Source of the DNA: Collinsella aerofaciens
Lineage (GTDB): Bacteria > Actinomycetota > Coriobacteriia > Coriobacteriales > Coriobacteriaceae
Assembly: GCF_020181355.1 (NCBI RefSeq)
Contig: NZ_CP084004.1
Location: 1,488,001 to 1,552,000, forward strand
DNA: 64,000 nt
Direction: 5' to 3'
The translations under genes were made by a program, and so were the position numbers. Below, one piece after another: positions 52,531-60,304 of this stretch. The notes below the pieces were generated by a model. The model was not told where the DNA came from. It saw only the letters and a program-made list of their open reading frames with translations, and searched no databases. Every line of letters starts with the position of its first letter. Positions within the stretch are counted from its first letter, which is position 1.

Positions 52531-53481
52531 ATGGTTAACGAGAAGAAGGTCGCTATTGTCGGCTGCGGTTTCGTCGGTTCGTCTTCGGCGTTCGCTCTGA
52601 TGCAGAGCGGTCTGTTCTCCGAGATGGTCCTCATCGACGTGGACAAGAACCGTGCCGAGGGTGAGGCCCTGGATATCGCGCACGGCATGACGTTTGCCGA
52701 GCCGATGAAGATCTACGCCGGCGATTATTCCGATGTCGCCGACGCCGCCATGATCGTCGTCACCGCTGGCGCTGCCCAGAAGCCCGGTGAGACCCGCCTG
52801 GACCTGGTCAACAAGAACGTCAACATCTTTAAGTCCATTATCCCCGAGATTAAGAAGTCCGGCTTCGACGGCATTCTGCTAATCGTCTCCAACCCGGTCG
52901 ATGTTCTGACCTACGCCGCCATCAAGATGTCCGGCCTGCCCGAGGGCCACGTCATCGGTTCCGGCACCGTGCTCGACACCGGCCGCCTGCAGCAGATGCT
53001 TGGTGCCCACGTCGAGGTTGACCCGCGCGATGTCCAGGCCTATGTCATGGGCGAGCACGGTGACTCCGAGTTTGTCGCTTGGTCCAGCGCTCAGGTTGCC
53101 GGCGTTCCGCTGAACACCTTCTGTGAGCTTCACGGCCACCTGGAGCATGAGGCTGCCGAGAAGCGCATCGCTGAGGACGTCAAGAACTCCGCCTACACCA
53201 TCATCGAGAAGAAGCACGCCACCTACTATGGCGTCGCCATGGCCGTCAAGCGCATCTGCACCGCCGTTATGCGCGATGAGCAGACCGTTCTGCCTGTCTC
53301 CTCGCTCATGGTGGGCGAGTATGGCCTGTCCGATCTTGCCATCTCCATGCCGACCGTCGTTGGCCGCGACGGCGTTGTCTGCCGCGTCCCCGTGCCGCTG
53401 AACGATGACGAGCAGCATGAGCTCACCGTCTCCGCCAAGGCCCTCAAGGACATCATCGACAGCGTCGACTTCTCCTGCTAA
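52531..53481 (+). CDS. ldh: L-lactate dehydrogenase
   Basis: 316 residues. NAD loop VGCGFVGSSSAFALM, VTAGAAQKPGETRLDL (substrate arginine loop), SNPVDVLTY, and the catalytic histidine in MGEHGDSEFVAW. Reduces pyruvate to L-lactate to regenerate NAD+ during fermentation. Gln rather than Arg at the specificity loop (AAQKPGETR) supports lactate over malate. ATG 52531 with GGGAG. C-ending codons suggest high expression, together with pgi indicating a saccharolytic fermenter. Confidence 0.94.
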   Translation: MVNEKKVAIVGCGFVGSSSAFALMQSGLFSEMVLIDVDKNRAEGEALDIAHGMTFAEPMKIYAGDYSDVADAAMIVVTAGAAQKPGETRLDLVNKNVNIFKSIIPEIKKSGFDGILLIVSNPVDVLTYAAIKMSGLPEGHVIGSGTVLDTGRLQQMLGAHVEVDPRDVQAYVMGEHGDSEFVAWSSAQVAGVPLNTFCELHGHLEHEAAEKRIAEDVKNSAYTIIEKKHATYYGVAMAVKRICTAVMRDEQTVLPVSSLMVGEYGLSDLAISMPTVVGRDGVVCRVPVPLNDDEQHELTVSAKALKDIIDSVDFSC

Positions 53482-53515
53482 ATCAAGCTCGCTAGAGCGA
53501 AAAGCTACAATGAAG

Positions 53516-53549
53516 GCGTCCGAGTCCACGCGGCCCGGGCGCTTTTTTG
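53516..53549 (+). terminator. Terminator after ldh
   Basis: Stem GCGTCCG / CGGGCGC (one G-U) followed by TTTTTT. The T run merges into the palindromic repeat at 53547. Confidence 0.7.
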
Positions 53550-53578
53550 GTGCAAAGTAACCTGACCCCAATGCACCA
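53547..53578. repeat. Palindromic repeat, left copy
   Basis: TTGGTGCAAAGTAACCTG then ACCCCAATGCACCA: ends TGGTGCA / TGCACCA pair around an AACCTGACCCC core. A near-identical copy lies right after the following gene (54760-54792). Confidence 0.65.
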
Positions 53579-53595
53579 TAGTTGATGGGAGGGCC

Positions 53596-54756
53596 ATGTC
53601 GGATTCGCCTAATTTTTTGACCTATGCCCAGACAGCGTTTGATCCGTTTGAGGAACGGCCGTTCTGCGCGGTGGATAGCCTGGTCTTTGCGTGGTTGTCC
53701 TATTTGCGTTTGCCGGGTGATATGGCGGAGCTGACGAACTGGCAGGGCCTAGACGTACGCGAGCTGCTGCGCGCCGAGTGCTACCAAGACATGATTGGCG
53801 ACCTGTGGGATCCGGAGGGGAGTCGTGCCCTGTTGGAGGCCGTGGCAGCAAGCCCTCGCTACCGTGGCGTTCGTGTTTGCGGCTATCGTAGCGTGAGTGA
53901 TGCCGAGACAACGGAGCAGTTTGCGGCCATGACGTTCCGATTTCCGGCGGGGTTTAGCTATCTTGCCTTCCGGGGGACCGACAGCACGATTGTGGGCTGG
54001 AAAGAGGACTTTAACATGGCGTTCCGGTGTCCTGTGCCGGCCCAGGAATCCGCGGCGCGTTATGTAGACGAGGCGGCGGATGCGATTGACGGGCCGCTTT
54101 TGTGCGGAGGTCATTCCAAGGGTGGAAACCTTGCGGTGTACGGTGCGGCGATGTGCCCCGATGTCGCCCGTGAGCGAATCGAACGGGCGTATTCCCATGA
54201 TGGTCCGGGCTTCGTCGAGGAGTTTCTGAGCGGCAACGCCTTCGCCGATCTATCCGGTCGAATCGACAAGACGCTACCTCGGTCGTCGATCTTTGGCATG
54301 ATGTTCGAGACACAGGAGGACTATGCCATCGTTGAGAGCACCGAGTTCAGCCTGCTTCAGCATAATCCCTTTAGCTGGGTGGTTGATGGTCGCGACTTCG
54401 TGTACTGTGAGCGCCTGTCCGCCGGTGCTCGATACGTTGATGGCTCCATTCGCGAGATGCTGCTTGCGGTGTCGCCTAACGAGCGCGAGCGTTTTGTAGA
54501 TGCGTTGTTCTCCGTGCTTGAGGCTACGGGTGCTGAGCGGTTTGCGGATATCGCTGGGAATCTACGCGAGAGCCTGCCCGTGATGCTCCAGGCTGCGCAA
54601 GGCTTTGACAAGGATACGCGACGCTTTGTCTCGCAGACTATCGTTGCGATTCTTAAGTGTGCGCTTCTGCCCAAACGCCCCCAGATCGACATGCCCGCTG
54701 CCGGCAAGAGCTTGGCAGAACAGCTCGAGGCTTGGCAGTCCGAGCTCCTGCGCTAA
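53596..54756 (+). CDS. Mbeg1-like (DUF2974) alpha/beta hydrolase
   Basis: 386 residues. Typical start SPNFLTYAQTAFDPFEERPFCAVDSLVFAWLSYL, then FSYLAFRGTDSTIVGWKEDFNM and the nucleophile elbow GGHSKGGNLAVYGA, with the serine in G-H-S-K-G. These proteins are predicted lipases or esterases, found across Firmicutes and Coriobacteria, function undetermined. No signal peptide, so it is cytosolic. The gene is bracketed by two copies of a palindromic repeat. Confidence 0.82.
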   Translation: MSDSPNFLTYAQTAFDPFEERPFCAVDSLVFAWLSYLRLPGDMAELTNWQGLDVRELLRAECYQDMIGDLWDPEGSRALLEAVAASPRYRGVRVCGYRSVSDAETTEQFAAMTFRFPAGFSYLAFRGTDSTIVGWKEDFNMAFRCPVPAQESAARYVDEAADAIDGPLLCGGHSKGGNLAVYGAAMCPDVARERIERAYSHDGPGFVEEFLSGNAFADLSGRIDKTLPRSSIFGMMFETQEDYAIVESTEFSLLQHNPFSWVVDGRDFVYCERLSAGARYVDGSIREMLLAVSPNERERFVDALFSVLEATGAERFADIAGNLRESLPVMLQAAQGFDKDTRRFVSQTIVAILKCALLPKRPQIDMPAAGKSLAEQLEAWQSELLR

Positions 54757-54759
54757 CCA

Positions 54760-54792
54760 TTGGTGCAAAGCAACCTGTCCCCGATGCACCAA
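54760..54792. repeat. Palindromic repeat, right copy
   Basis: TTGGTGCA ... TGCACCAA with core AACCTGTCCCC. It differs from the copy at 53547 at four internal positions and keeps the pairing ends. Confidence 0.65.
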
Positions 54793-54858
54793 TCTTCGAT
54801 GCGCCTGGGGCGGGATCGACCGCTATACTGGTTCGTGCCGAAATCGATCTAGAACGGA

Positions 54859-55872
54859 ATGCCGTATATGAAAATCAATCACGCGATTCTGCATATCCTG
54901 GACTTTGACTCTGCCGTCAACGTTATGAGCCAGCGCGAGCTCGATATCGAGAGCCGCACCGTGCGTAATTTCGTAACCACGCACCTGCGGCGCGCTCGTA
55001 CCTCGGCCGACAACAAACGCGCCACGTTTGCCGAGAACTCTGCGTTTGGTGGTGAGCTCAAGGGCTATTTCTTTGGCGAGCGCGAGTTCGTGGACCTGTC
55101 GCAGCAGATTGCGGAGTTTATCTCCTCCGAGCTCACCAAAGCCGAGAAAGCCGAGTCCACCGACGTGCTCGTGGCTGATTTTGACGACGATGAGGATGCC
55201 CGCTGGTTTGCCGTGATGCTGCTGGGCTCCAAGCAGGCTTTTATGCACGAAGTGGGCCGCGAAGAGGGGGAGGTGCGCAACGACATCGCGCGCCACTACG
55301 CCATTCTGCCGAACCCCTCGCAAAAGGTGCCGAGCTATGCAATCGTGCGTGCAAGCACCATGGAGATCGGCTATGTGGATAAGAAGCGCAAGATTGCCGG
55401 CGAGGATCGCATGCTCATTCCCGATGGCCTGCTGCAGTGCGACACGGGGGTATCGGGCAAGGAGGTCATCGACACCGTGACGCGTGTGGTCGAGGAAGTC
55501 GCCGAGGAGCACGGTGCCAACACGGCCGTGGCGCTCGCCAAGGTTAAGGCTGCCGTTGCCGAGAAAGTCGAGGATGACGAGGAGCTGCCGCCTTGGGATA
55601 TTGTCGACGAAGTCTTTGAGGACGAGCCGGTCATCAAGGAGAGCGTGCGTGCGGCACTGACTGAGGAGAAGGTGCCTGAGCGTGTGCCCGTGGAGCGCAA
55701 GCAGGTCGAACGTGCGGCGGTGCGCAACCACAAAATCCGTACCGATACGGGCATCGAGATCAGCTTCCCGGCCGAGATGGGTTCGAACTCTGAGTACATC
55801 GAGTTTGTCAACGAGCCCAACGGCCTCATCTCCATCGAGCTCAAGAACATCGGAAGTATTGAGAATCGATAA
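54859..55872 (+). CDS. Nucleoid-associated protein, YejK/NdpA family
   Basis: 337 residues. MKINHAILHILDFDS at the start, the AFGGELKGYFFGEREFVDLSQ region, and KVPSYAIVRASTMEIGYVDKKRKIAG fit NA37/YejK-type proteins, which bind nucleoid DNA. An acidic middle stretch (EKVEDDEELPPWDIVDEVFEDE) is followed by a beta C-terminus with GIEISFPAEMGSNSEYIEFVNEPNG. Start is either ATG 54859 or ATG 54868; neither has a strong ribosome-binding site. Terminator follows. Confidence 0.75.
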   Translation: MPYMKINHAILHILDFDSAVNVMSQRELDIESRTVRNFVTTHLRRARTSADNKRATFAENSAFGGELKGYFFGEREFVDLSQQIAEFISSELTKAEKAESTDVLVADFDDDEDARWFAVMLLGSKQAFMHEVGREEGEVRNDIARHYAILPNPSQKVPSYAIVRASTMEIGYVDKKRKIAGEDRMLIPDGLLQCDTGVSGKEVIDTVTRVVEEVAEEHGANTAVALAKVKAAVAEKVEDDEELPPWDIVDEVFEDEPVIKESVRAALTEEKVPERVPVERKQVERAAVRNHKIRTDTGIEISFPAEMGSNSEYIEFVNEPNGLISIELKNIGSIENR

Positions 55873-55897
55873 ACTGCTCTTGGACGTTGCAAAAAAC

Positions 55898-55933
55898 AAA
55901 GGCCGAAGCCTTTTGGGACTTCGGCCTTTTTTG
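55898..55933 (+). terminator. Terminator after the YejK-like gene
   Basis: Perfect 11-bp stem AAAGGCCGAAG / CTTCGGCCTTT, 10-nt loop, T run. Confidence 0.85.
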
Positions 55934-55984
55934 TTTTCGGCTTGGTTGCTGACATTGCGCCGCAGGTTGAGCATACGTCAGCGA

Positions 55985-56082
55985 AAACGCCCCTAGGCGA
56001 GCAAGGTGACGTGAAAGAGGAGGGAAGCGTACTTCGGTACGCGACCGACGATTGAACGTCAGATTGCCGCTTAGGGGCGTTT
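55985..56082. ncRNA. Structured RNA-like element of unknown class
   Basis: Three nested stems: outer AAACGCCCCTAGGCG / CGCTTAGGGGCGTTT; middle GCAA..TGACGT / ACGTCA..TTGC (56001-56012 with 56056-56067); inner GCGTAC-TTCG-GTACGC (56027-56042). Between middle and inner stems is an asymmetric purine-rich loop (GAAAGAGGAGGGAA opposite GACCGACGATTGA). It is far more elaborate than a terminator and sits between converging genes that already have simple hairpins. Confidence 0.45.
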
Positions 56083-56095
56083 GCAGCGTCGAGCC

Positions 56096-56123
56096 GTTAC
56101 GCGGTTTGGCAAAACCGCGTAAC
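56096..56123 (-). terminator. Hairpin after dapH
   Basis: Perfect 12-bp stem GTTACGCGGTTT / AAACCGCGTAAC with loop GGCA, 2 nt after the dapH stop. No T run, so it may be an RNA 3' stabiliser. Confidence 0.5.
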
Positions 56124-56125
56124 TT

Positions 56126-56845
56126 CTACAGCTGGCGCAGGCCCTCTTCCAGGCCGGTCTTGCTGTCGGTCTTCTCGTCGCGCATCTTGATGGCGCGGGC
56201 GGGGACACCGGCCACGACGGCGCCGGCGGGGACGTCCTCGACGCACACGGCGCCGGCGGCAACTACAGCACCCTTGCCCACGTGCACGCCTTCCAGGACC
56301 ACGGCGTTTGCGCCGATCATGACATCGTCCTCGATGATGACGGGCGTGGCGCTGGCGGGCTCCACAACGCCTGCCAGCACGGTGCCGGCGCCGATGTGGC
56401 AGTTCTTGCCCACGGTGGCGCGACCGCCCAGCACGGCGCCCATATCGATCATGGAACCCTCGCCGATAACGGAGCCGATGTTGATGATGGCGCCCATCAT
56501 GATGACGGCACGGTCGCCAATCTCGACGCGGTCGCGGATGATCGCGCCCGGCTCGATGCGGGCGTTGATGCCCTTAAGGTCGAGCATGGGCACGGCGGAG
56601 TTGCGGCAATCGTTTTCAACGTCGTAGTAATCGATGGAGTCGGCATTGGCGTCCAGGATGGTCTTGAGCTCGTCCCAGTCGCCAAAGACGGTCTTGCCGC
56701 GACGGCCGCCGTAGACATGTGCGTCGCCCCAGGCAACCTTCATGCCCGGCTTCTCGCGCACGTACAGCTTGACGGGCGTCTTTTTGGGCGCGGTGGCGAT
56801 GTAGTTGATAATCTCCTGTGCATCCATCTCGGCTGCGTTGCTCAT
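56126..56845 (-). CDS. dapH: Tetrahydrodipicolinate N-acetyltransferase
   Basis: 239 residues, left-handed parallel beta-helix made of hexapeptide repeats ([56 protein letters not shown] show the pattern in parts). N-terminus [22 protein letters not shown] and the block [25 protein letters not shown] parallel Bacillus DapH. It acetylates tetrahydrodipicolinate, committing to the acetyl branch of lysine and cell-wall DAP synthesis. Last gene of the lysine-riboswitch operon, 39 nt after dapB. Confidence 0.93.
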   Translation of the reverse strand: MSNAAEMDAQEIINYIATAPKKTPVKLYVREKPGMKVAWGDAHVYGGRRGKTVFGDWDELKTILDANADSIDYYDVENDCRNSAVPMLDLKGINARIEPGAIIRDRVEIGDRAVIMMGAIINIGSVIGEGSMIDMGAVLGGRATVGKNCHIGAGTVLAGVVEPASATPVIIEDDVMIGANAVVLEGVHVGKGAVVAAGAVCVEDVPAGAVVAGVPARAIKMRDEKTDSKTGLEEGLRQL

Positions 56846-56884
56846 TTGCTATCTCTCCTTTGGGTGGATTCGGTTGATACCTGG

Positions 56885-57625
56885 TTAGGCAAACATGACC
56901 TTGTCGAACGTATAGAAGCCGGGTTCGCGGGTGACGAGCTTCTGCGCGGCTGCCAAGGCGCCGTTGACAAAGATCTGACGGCTCGTGGCGCGGTGGGTGA
57001 GCGTGACCTCCTCGTCCTGGCCAAAGAAGCTCACCTCGTGCACACCGGCGACGGTGCCGCCGCGCAGCGAATGCATACCGATTTCCTTGGGATCGCGTGC
57101 TCCGCACATGCCCTCGCGGCCATAGACGGGGTGGTAGCCTGCCTCGGGCTCGGCTTCGACGACGGCGTCGAGCAGTAGCTTGGCAGTGCCGCTGGGGGCG
57201 TCGACCTTTTGGTTGTGGTGCGTCTCGACGATTTCGCAGTCAAAGCCGGGCAGCTCGCGTGTAGCCTGCGCTACCAGATGGCGCAGGGCTGCGATACCGA
57301 TGGAGTAATTGCCCGAGTGCATAACGCGGGTGTTCTGGCCCAGCTCACGCAGGCGGTCCATCTGCTCGGGGGTGTAGCCTGTGGTGCCTGAGACCAACGC
57401 CGCGCCCGTGCGCTCGACATAGGCGACGACGGCTTCGAAGGTCACGACGTTCGAGAAGTCGATGATAACGTCGGCCGCCGGGGCGCTCTCGAGCTCGGAC
57501 AGATCAAAACCGATCTGGGCGACGATATCAAAAACGGGCTGCCCGCCGGCGTCGACAATGCCTTCGGCGGTAGTGCGGATGAGCGAGCCCATGCGGCCCG
57601 TTCCCATAATGACGGTCTTAATCAA
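56885..57625 (-). CDS. dapB: 4-hydroxy-tetrahydrodipicolinate reductase
   Basis: 246 residues. NAD(P) loop IMGTGRMGSLI, then VSGTTGYTPEQM, GNYSIGIAALRHL and the catalytic/substrate motif ETHHNQKVDAPSGTAK. It reduces the DapA product to tetrahydrodipicolinate. Start overlaps the upstream gene's stop by 8 nt, so it is translationally coupled to the LysA-DapA frame. Confidence 0.95.
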   Translation of the reverse strand: MIKTVIMGTGRMGSLIRTTAEGIVDAGGQPVFDIVAQIGFDLSELESAPAADVIIDFSNVVTFEAVVAYVERTGAALVSGTTGYTPEQMDRLRELGQNTRVMHSGNYSIGIAALRHLVAQATRELPGFDCEIVETHHNQKVDAPSGTAKLLLDAVVEAEPEAGYHPVYGREGMCGARDPKEIGMHSLRGGTVAGVHEVSFFGQDEEVTLTHRATSRQIFVNGALAAAQKLVTREPGFYTFDKVMFA

Positions 57626-59927
57626 GTAGACCAGCTCCCTTCAGAGCATCGGTAAGTGCGGCTCGCGTGTCGTCTGCCATGGGGCACAGCGGCATACGGT
57701 AGTTTGCCTCGATCATGCCCATCTGGGCGAGCGCTTCCTTGACGGGGATGGGGTTGACCTCGCTAAAGAGGGCGTTGATGAGCGGCTGGCCGGCAATCTG
57801 GATATCGCGGGCGCGCGCTACGTCGCCGTCCAGATAAGCGCGGCACATGTCGTGTACAAGCTGCGGCTGCACGTCGGCCCACACGCTGATGGTGCCCGAA
57901 GCGCCCAGGCTCATGAGCGGCACTGTGAGTGCATCCTCGCCCGAGTACATGCGGAAATCGTCGGACAGCAGGTGGGCGATCTTGGCCGCGTAGGCGACGT
58001 TGCCCGAGGCCTCCTTGATGCCCATGATGTTGGGGTGCGCGGCTAGACGCTCTACGTTGCGCTCGCTGATACCGCAGCCGCAGCGGCCGGGGATGTTGTA
58101 CAGGATGCAGGGGATGTCAACGGCATCGGCGACGGTCTTAAAGTGCTGATAGATACCCTCTTCGTTGGACTTGTTGTAGTAGGGGGTAATGAGCAGCAGG
58201 CCGTCGGCTCCCAAGCCCTGATAGGTGAGCGACTTGGTGAGCATGGTCTGCGTGGAGTTGGAGCCCGAGCCGGCAATAACGGGGACGCGTCCTGCAACAT
58301 GCTTGACCACAGCGGCGACGACGGAGTTGTCCTCGTCATCGGTCATCGTGGCGCTCTCGCCGGTGGTGCCCAGGGTGAGAATGGCGTCGGTGCCATTTTG
58401 CAAGTGGAAATCGATAAGGCGCTCGAGCGCGTCAAAGTCGACACTGCCGTCCTTTTTAAACGGCGTAACCAGGGCGACGATTGAGCCCTCGAGATTGCGG
58501 ATATCCATGTTCTTCTCCTTCGCCTCCGCGATCTGGATGCGTTTGTTCCATTGAGCTGCGACTGCCAGGCGCTCGTCTTGGGCGCGACGGCGGGCGCTTT
58601 CGGCGCGCGACTTGGCCAGCAGCTCTCGGCCGCACGGCAGCACGTCGAGCGTGGAAAAGTAATCGCCCGGGCGCTCGGCGCGGCGGATGAGGTCGGCCGC
58701 GCCATCGGGGCGCAGCAGGACCTCGGCGGAGCGCAGACGTCCGTTGTAGTTGTAGCCCATGGAGTAGCCATGCGCACCGGTATCGTGGATTACAAGCAGG
58801 TCACCCATGTCGATATGCGGCAGCTCGCGGTCGATGGCGAACTTATCGTTGTTCTCGCACAGATTGCCCGTGATGTCATAGGTGTTCGTGACGGGCGCCG
58901 TGGCCTTGTTGGCGCCGCCCGGCTGACCCATCACCGTAATGTGGTGGTAGGCGCCATACATGGCAGGGCGAATCAAATCGACGGCGCTTGCATCGACACC
59001 GATATAGTCCTTGTAGATCCGCTTCTCGTGGATAGCCTTGGTGACCAGACAGCCGTAGGGGCCCATCATAAAGCGGCCCATCTCGGTGCAGATGGCCACA
59101 TCGCCCATGCCGGCGGGAACCAGGATCTCGTCGTATGCCGCGTGTACTCCCTCGCCGATGGCGCGAATGTCGTTGGCCTGCTGCTCGGGCAGGTAGGGGA
59201 TGCCGACGCCGCCGGACAGATTGATGAAGGCGACGTGTGCGCCGGTCTCGCGCTCCAGGCGTACGGCAAGCTCAAAGAGGATACGCGCGAGCTCGGGGTA
59301 GTAGTCGTTGGTGACGGTGTTGCTGGCAAGGAATGCGTGGATGCCAAAGTCCTCGGCGCCCTTGGCTTTGAGCATGCGGAAGGCCTCGAAGAGCTGCTCG
59401 GTGGTCATGCCATATTTGGAGTCGCCCGGGTTGTCCATGATGCCGTTGGAGAGCTGGAACAGGCCGCCTGGATTAAAGCGGCAGCCGACCGTTTTGGGGA
59501 TGGGTCCCGCAACACGCTCAAAGAACTCGATGTGGCTGATGTCGTCAAAGTTGACGATGGCACCCAGCTTGTCGGCGAGCTCAAAGTCGGCAGCCGGCGT
59601 ATCGTTGGACGAGAACATGATGTCGTGTCCCGTGATACCCAGCGAGCGGGCGATCATGAGCTCGGTATAGCTCGAGCAGTCGCAGCCGCAGCCGTATTCG
59701 TTGAGAATGGAGATGAGCGCCGGGTTGGGGTTGGCCTTGACGGCAAAGTATTCCTTAAAGCCCGGGTTCCATGCAAAGGCGTCGCGCACTTCTTGCATGT
59801 TGCGGCGGATGCCCGCCTCGTCGTATAGATGAAACGGCGTGGGGAACTGCTCGACGATATGCTCGAGTGTCTCCTTGTCCACAAACGGCTGCTTGGCCGC
59901 ATATGCCTCGTTGGGGGTCAATACCAT
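57618..59927 (-). CDS. LysA-DapA fusion: DAP decarboxylase plus dihydrodipicolinate synthase
   Basis: 769 residues in one frame. Residues 1 to about 445 are a PLP-dependent diaminopimelate decarboxylase (Lys64 in FAVKANPNP, NLSGGVGIPY, ENNDKFAIDRELP). About 446-473 is a charged linker. Residues 474-769 are a complete DapA (LGTTGESATM, YNIPGRCGCG, Schiff-base Lys in IMGIKEASGN). At the junction an AAGGAG lies 6 nt before Met474 (58508), so a separate 296-residue DapA may also be made from the same message. First and last enzymes of the lysine branch are thus linked. Loss of a stop by sequencing error is possible. Confidence 0.85.
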   Translation of the reverse strand: MVLTPNEAYAAKQPFVDKETLEHIVEQFPTPFHLYDEAGIRRNMQEVRDAFAWNPGFKEYFAVKANPNPALISILNEYGCGCDCSSYTELMIARSLGITGHDIMFSSNDTPAADFELADKLGAIVNFDDISHIEFFERVAGPIPKTVGCRFNPGGLFQLSNGIMDNPGDSKYGMTTEQLFEAFRMLKAKGAEDFGIHAFLASNTVTNDYYPELARILFELAVRLERETGAHVAFINLSGGVGIPYLPEQQANDIRAIGEGVHAAYDEILVPAGMGDVAICTEMGRFMMGPYGCLVTKAIHEKRIYKDYIGVDASAVDLIRPAMYGAYHHITVMGQPGGANKATAPVTNTYDITGNLCENNDKFAIDRELPHIDMGDLLVIHDTGAHGYSMGYNYNGRLRSAEVLLRPDGAADLIRRAERPGDYFSTLDVLPCGRELLAKSRAESARRRAQDERLAVAAQWNKRIQIAEAKEKNMDIRNLEGSIVALVTPFKKDGSVDFDALERLIDFHLQNGTDAILTLGTTGESATMTDDEDNSVVAAVVKHVAGRVPVIAGSGSNSTQTMLTKSLTYQGLGADGLLLITPYYNKSNEEGIYQHFKTVADAVDIPCILYNIPGRCGCGISERNVERLAAHPNIMGIKEASGNVAYAAKIAHLLSDDFRMYSGEDALTVPLMSLGASGTISVWADVQPQLVHDMCRAYLDGDVARARDIQIAGQPLINALFSEVNPIPVKEALAQMGMIEANYRMPLCPMADDTRAALTDALKGAGLLD

Positions 59928-59997
59928 GTCCCGTAAACCTCGCTATCCAGACGGCGCCATCTGCGCATCGAATCCGCATAGCGTGGACCCAATGTCC

Positions 59998-60155
59998 GGA
60001 TAGCGCTCCCGCATTGCTGCAGACAGTCCTGTGGGTGTTTCCCACAGGCCCACCAGGTTGTTCGTGCCCGAAAACCCAGTTCGGCGGGTTTCGCCTCCCC
60101 ACGGGGTCAAAGCCTGCCGGCTCGCCCGCGGCTCTTCGTGCCCGCGCCTCTATCA
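59998..60155 (-). promoter_or_regulatory. Lysine riboswitch upstream of lysA-dapA
   Basis: On the minus strand the conserved L-box order is visible: GATAGAGGCGCG, AAGAGC, then GGGGAGGCGAAACCCGCCGA, GGGCCTGTGGG..CCCACAGG and GGGAGCGCTATC. GATAG and CTATC close P1. Beyond it, CTATCCGGAC can instead pair with GTCTGGATAG (about 59944-59953), next to the GAGG before lysA, and ACGCTAT (near 59980) can also pair with ATAGCG. This suggests translational control by ribosome-binding-site masking. Confidence 0.85.
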
Positions 60156-60304
60156 AGTGGTAAAGACCCTATCACGTTGCACTTTACCAAACAAGAGTAT
60201 TCGTATATAACGTTTAAAAAATGCAGGGATATGCTGGAAACATGTGCGCCACAATCCTGTATCACAATAAGTTGCAACAGATGTGCCTCACGAAGGGATT
60301 CTCT
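60156..60304. promoter_or_regulatory. Divergent promoter region, lysine operon and M20 gene
   Basis: An inverted repeat TGGTAAAG (60158-60165) / CTTTACCA (60182-60189) with a 16-nt centre lies at the minus-strand promoter of the riboswitch transcript, where TTGTTT and TAGGGT could serve as -35 and -10. The rest is AT-rich leader of the plus-strand gene, ending GAAGGGATTCTCT before its ATG. Confidence 0.4.
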
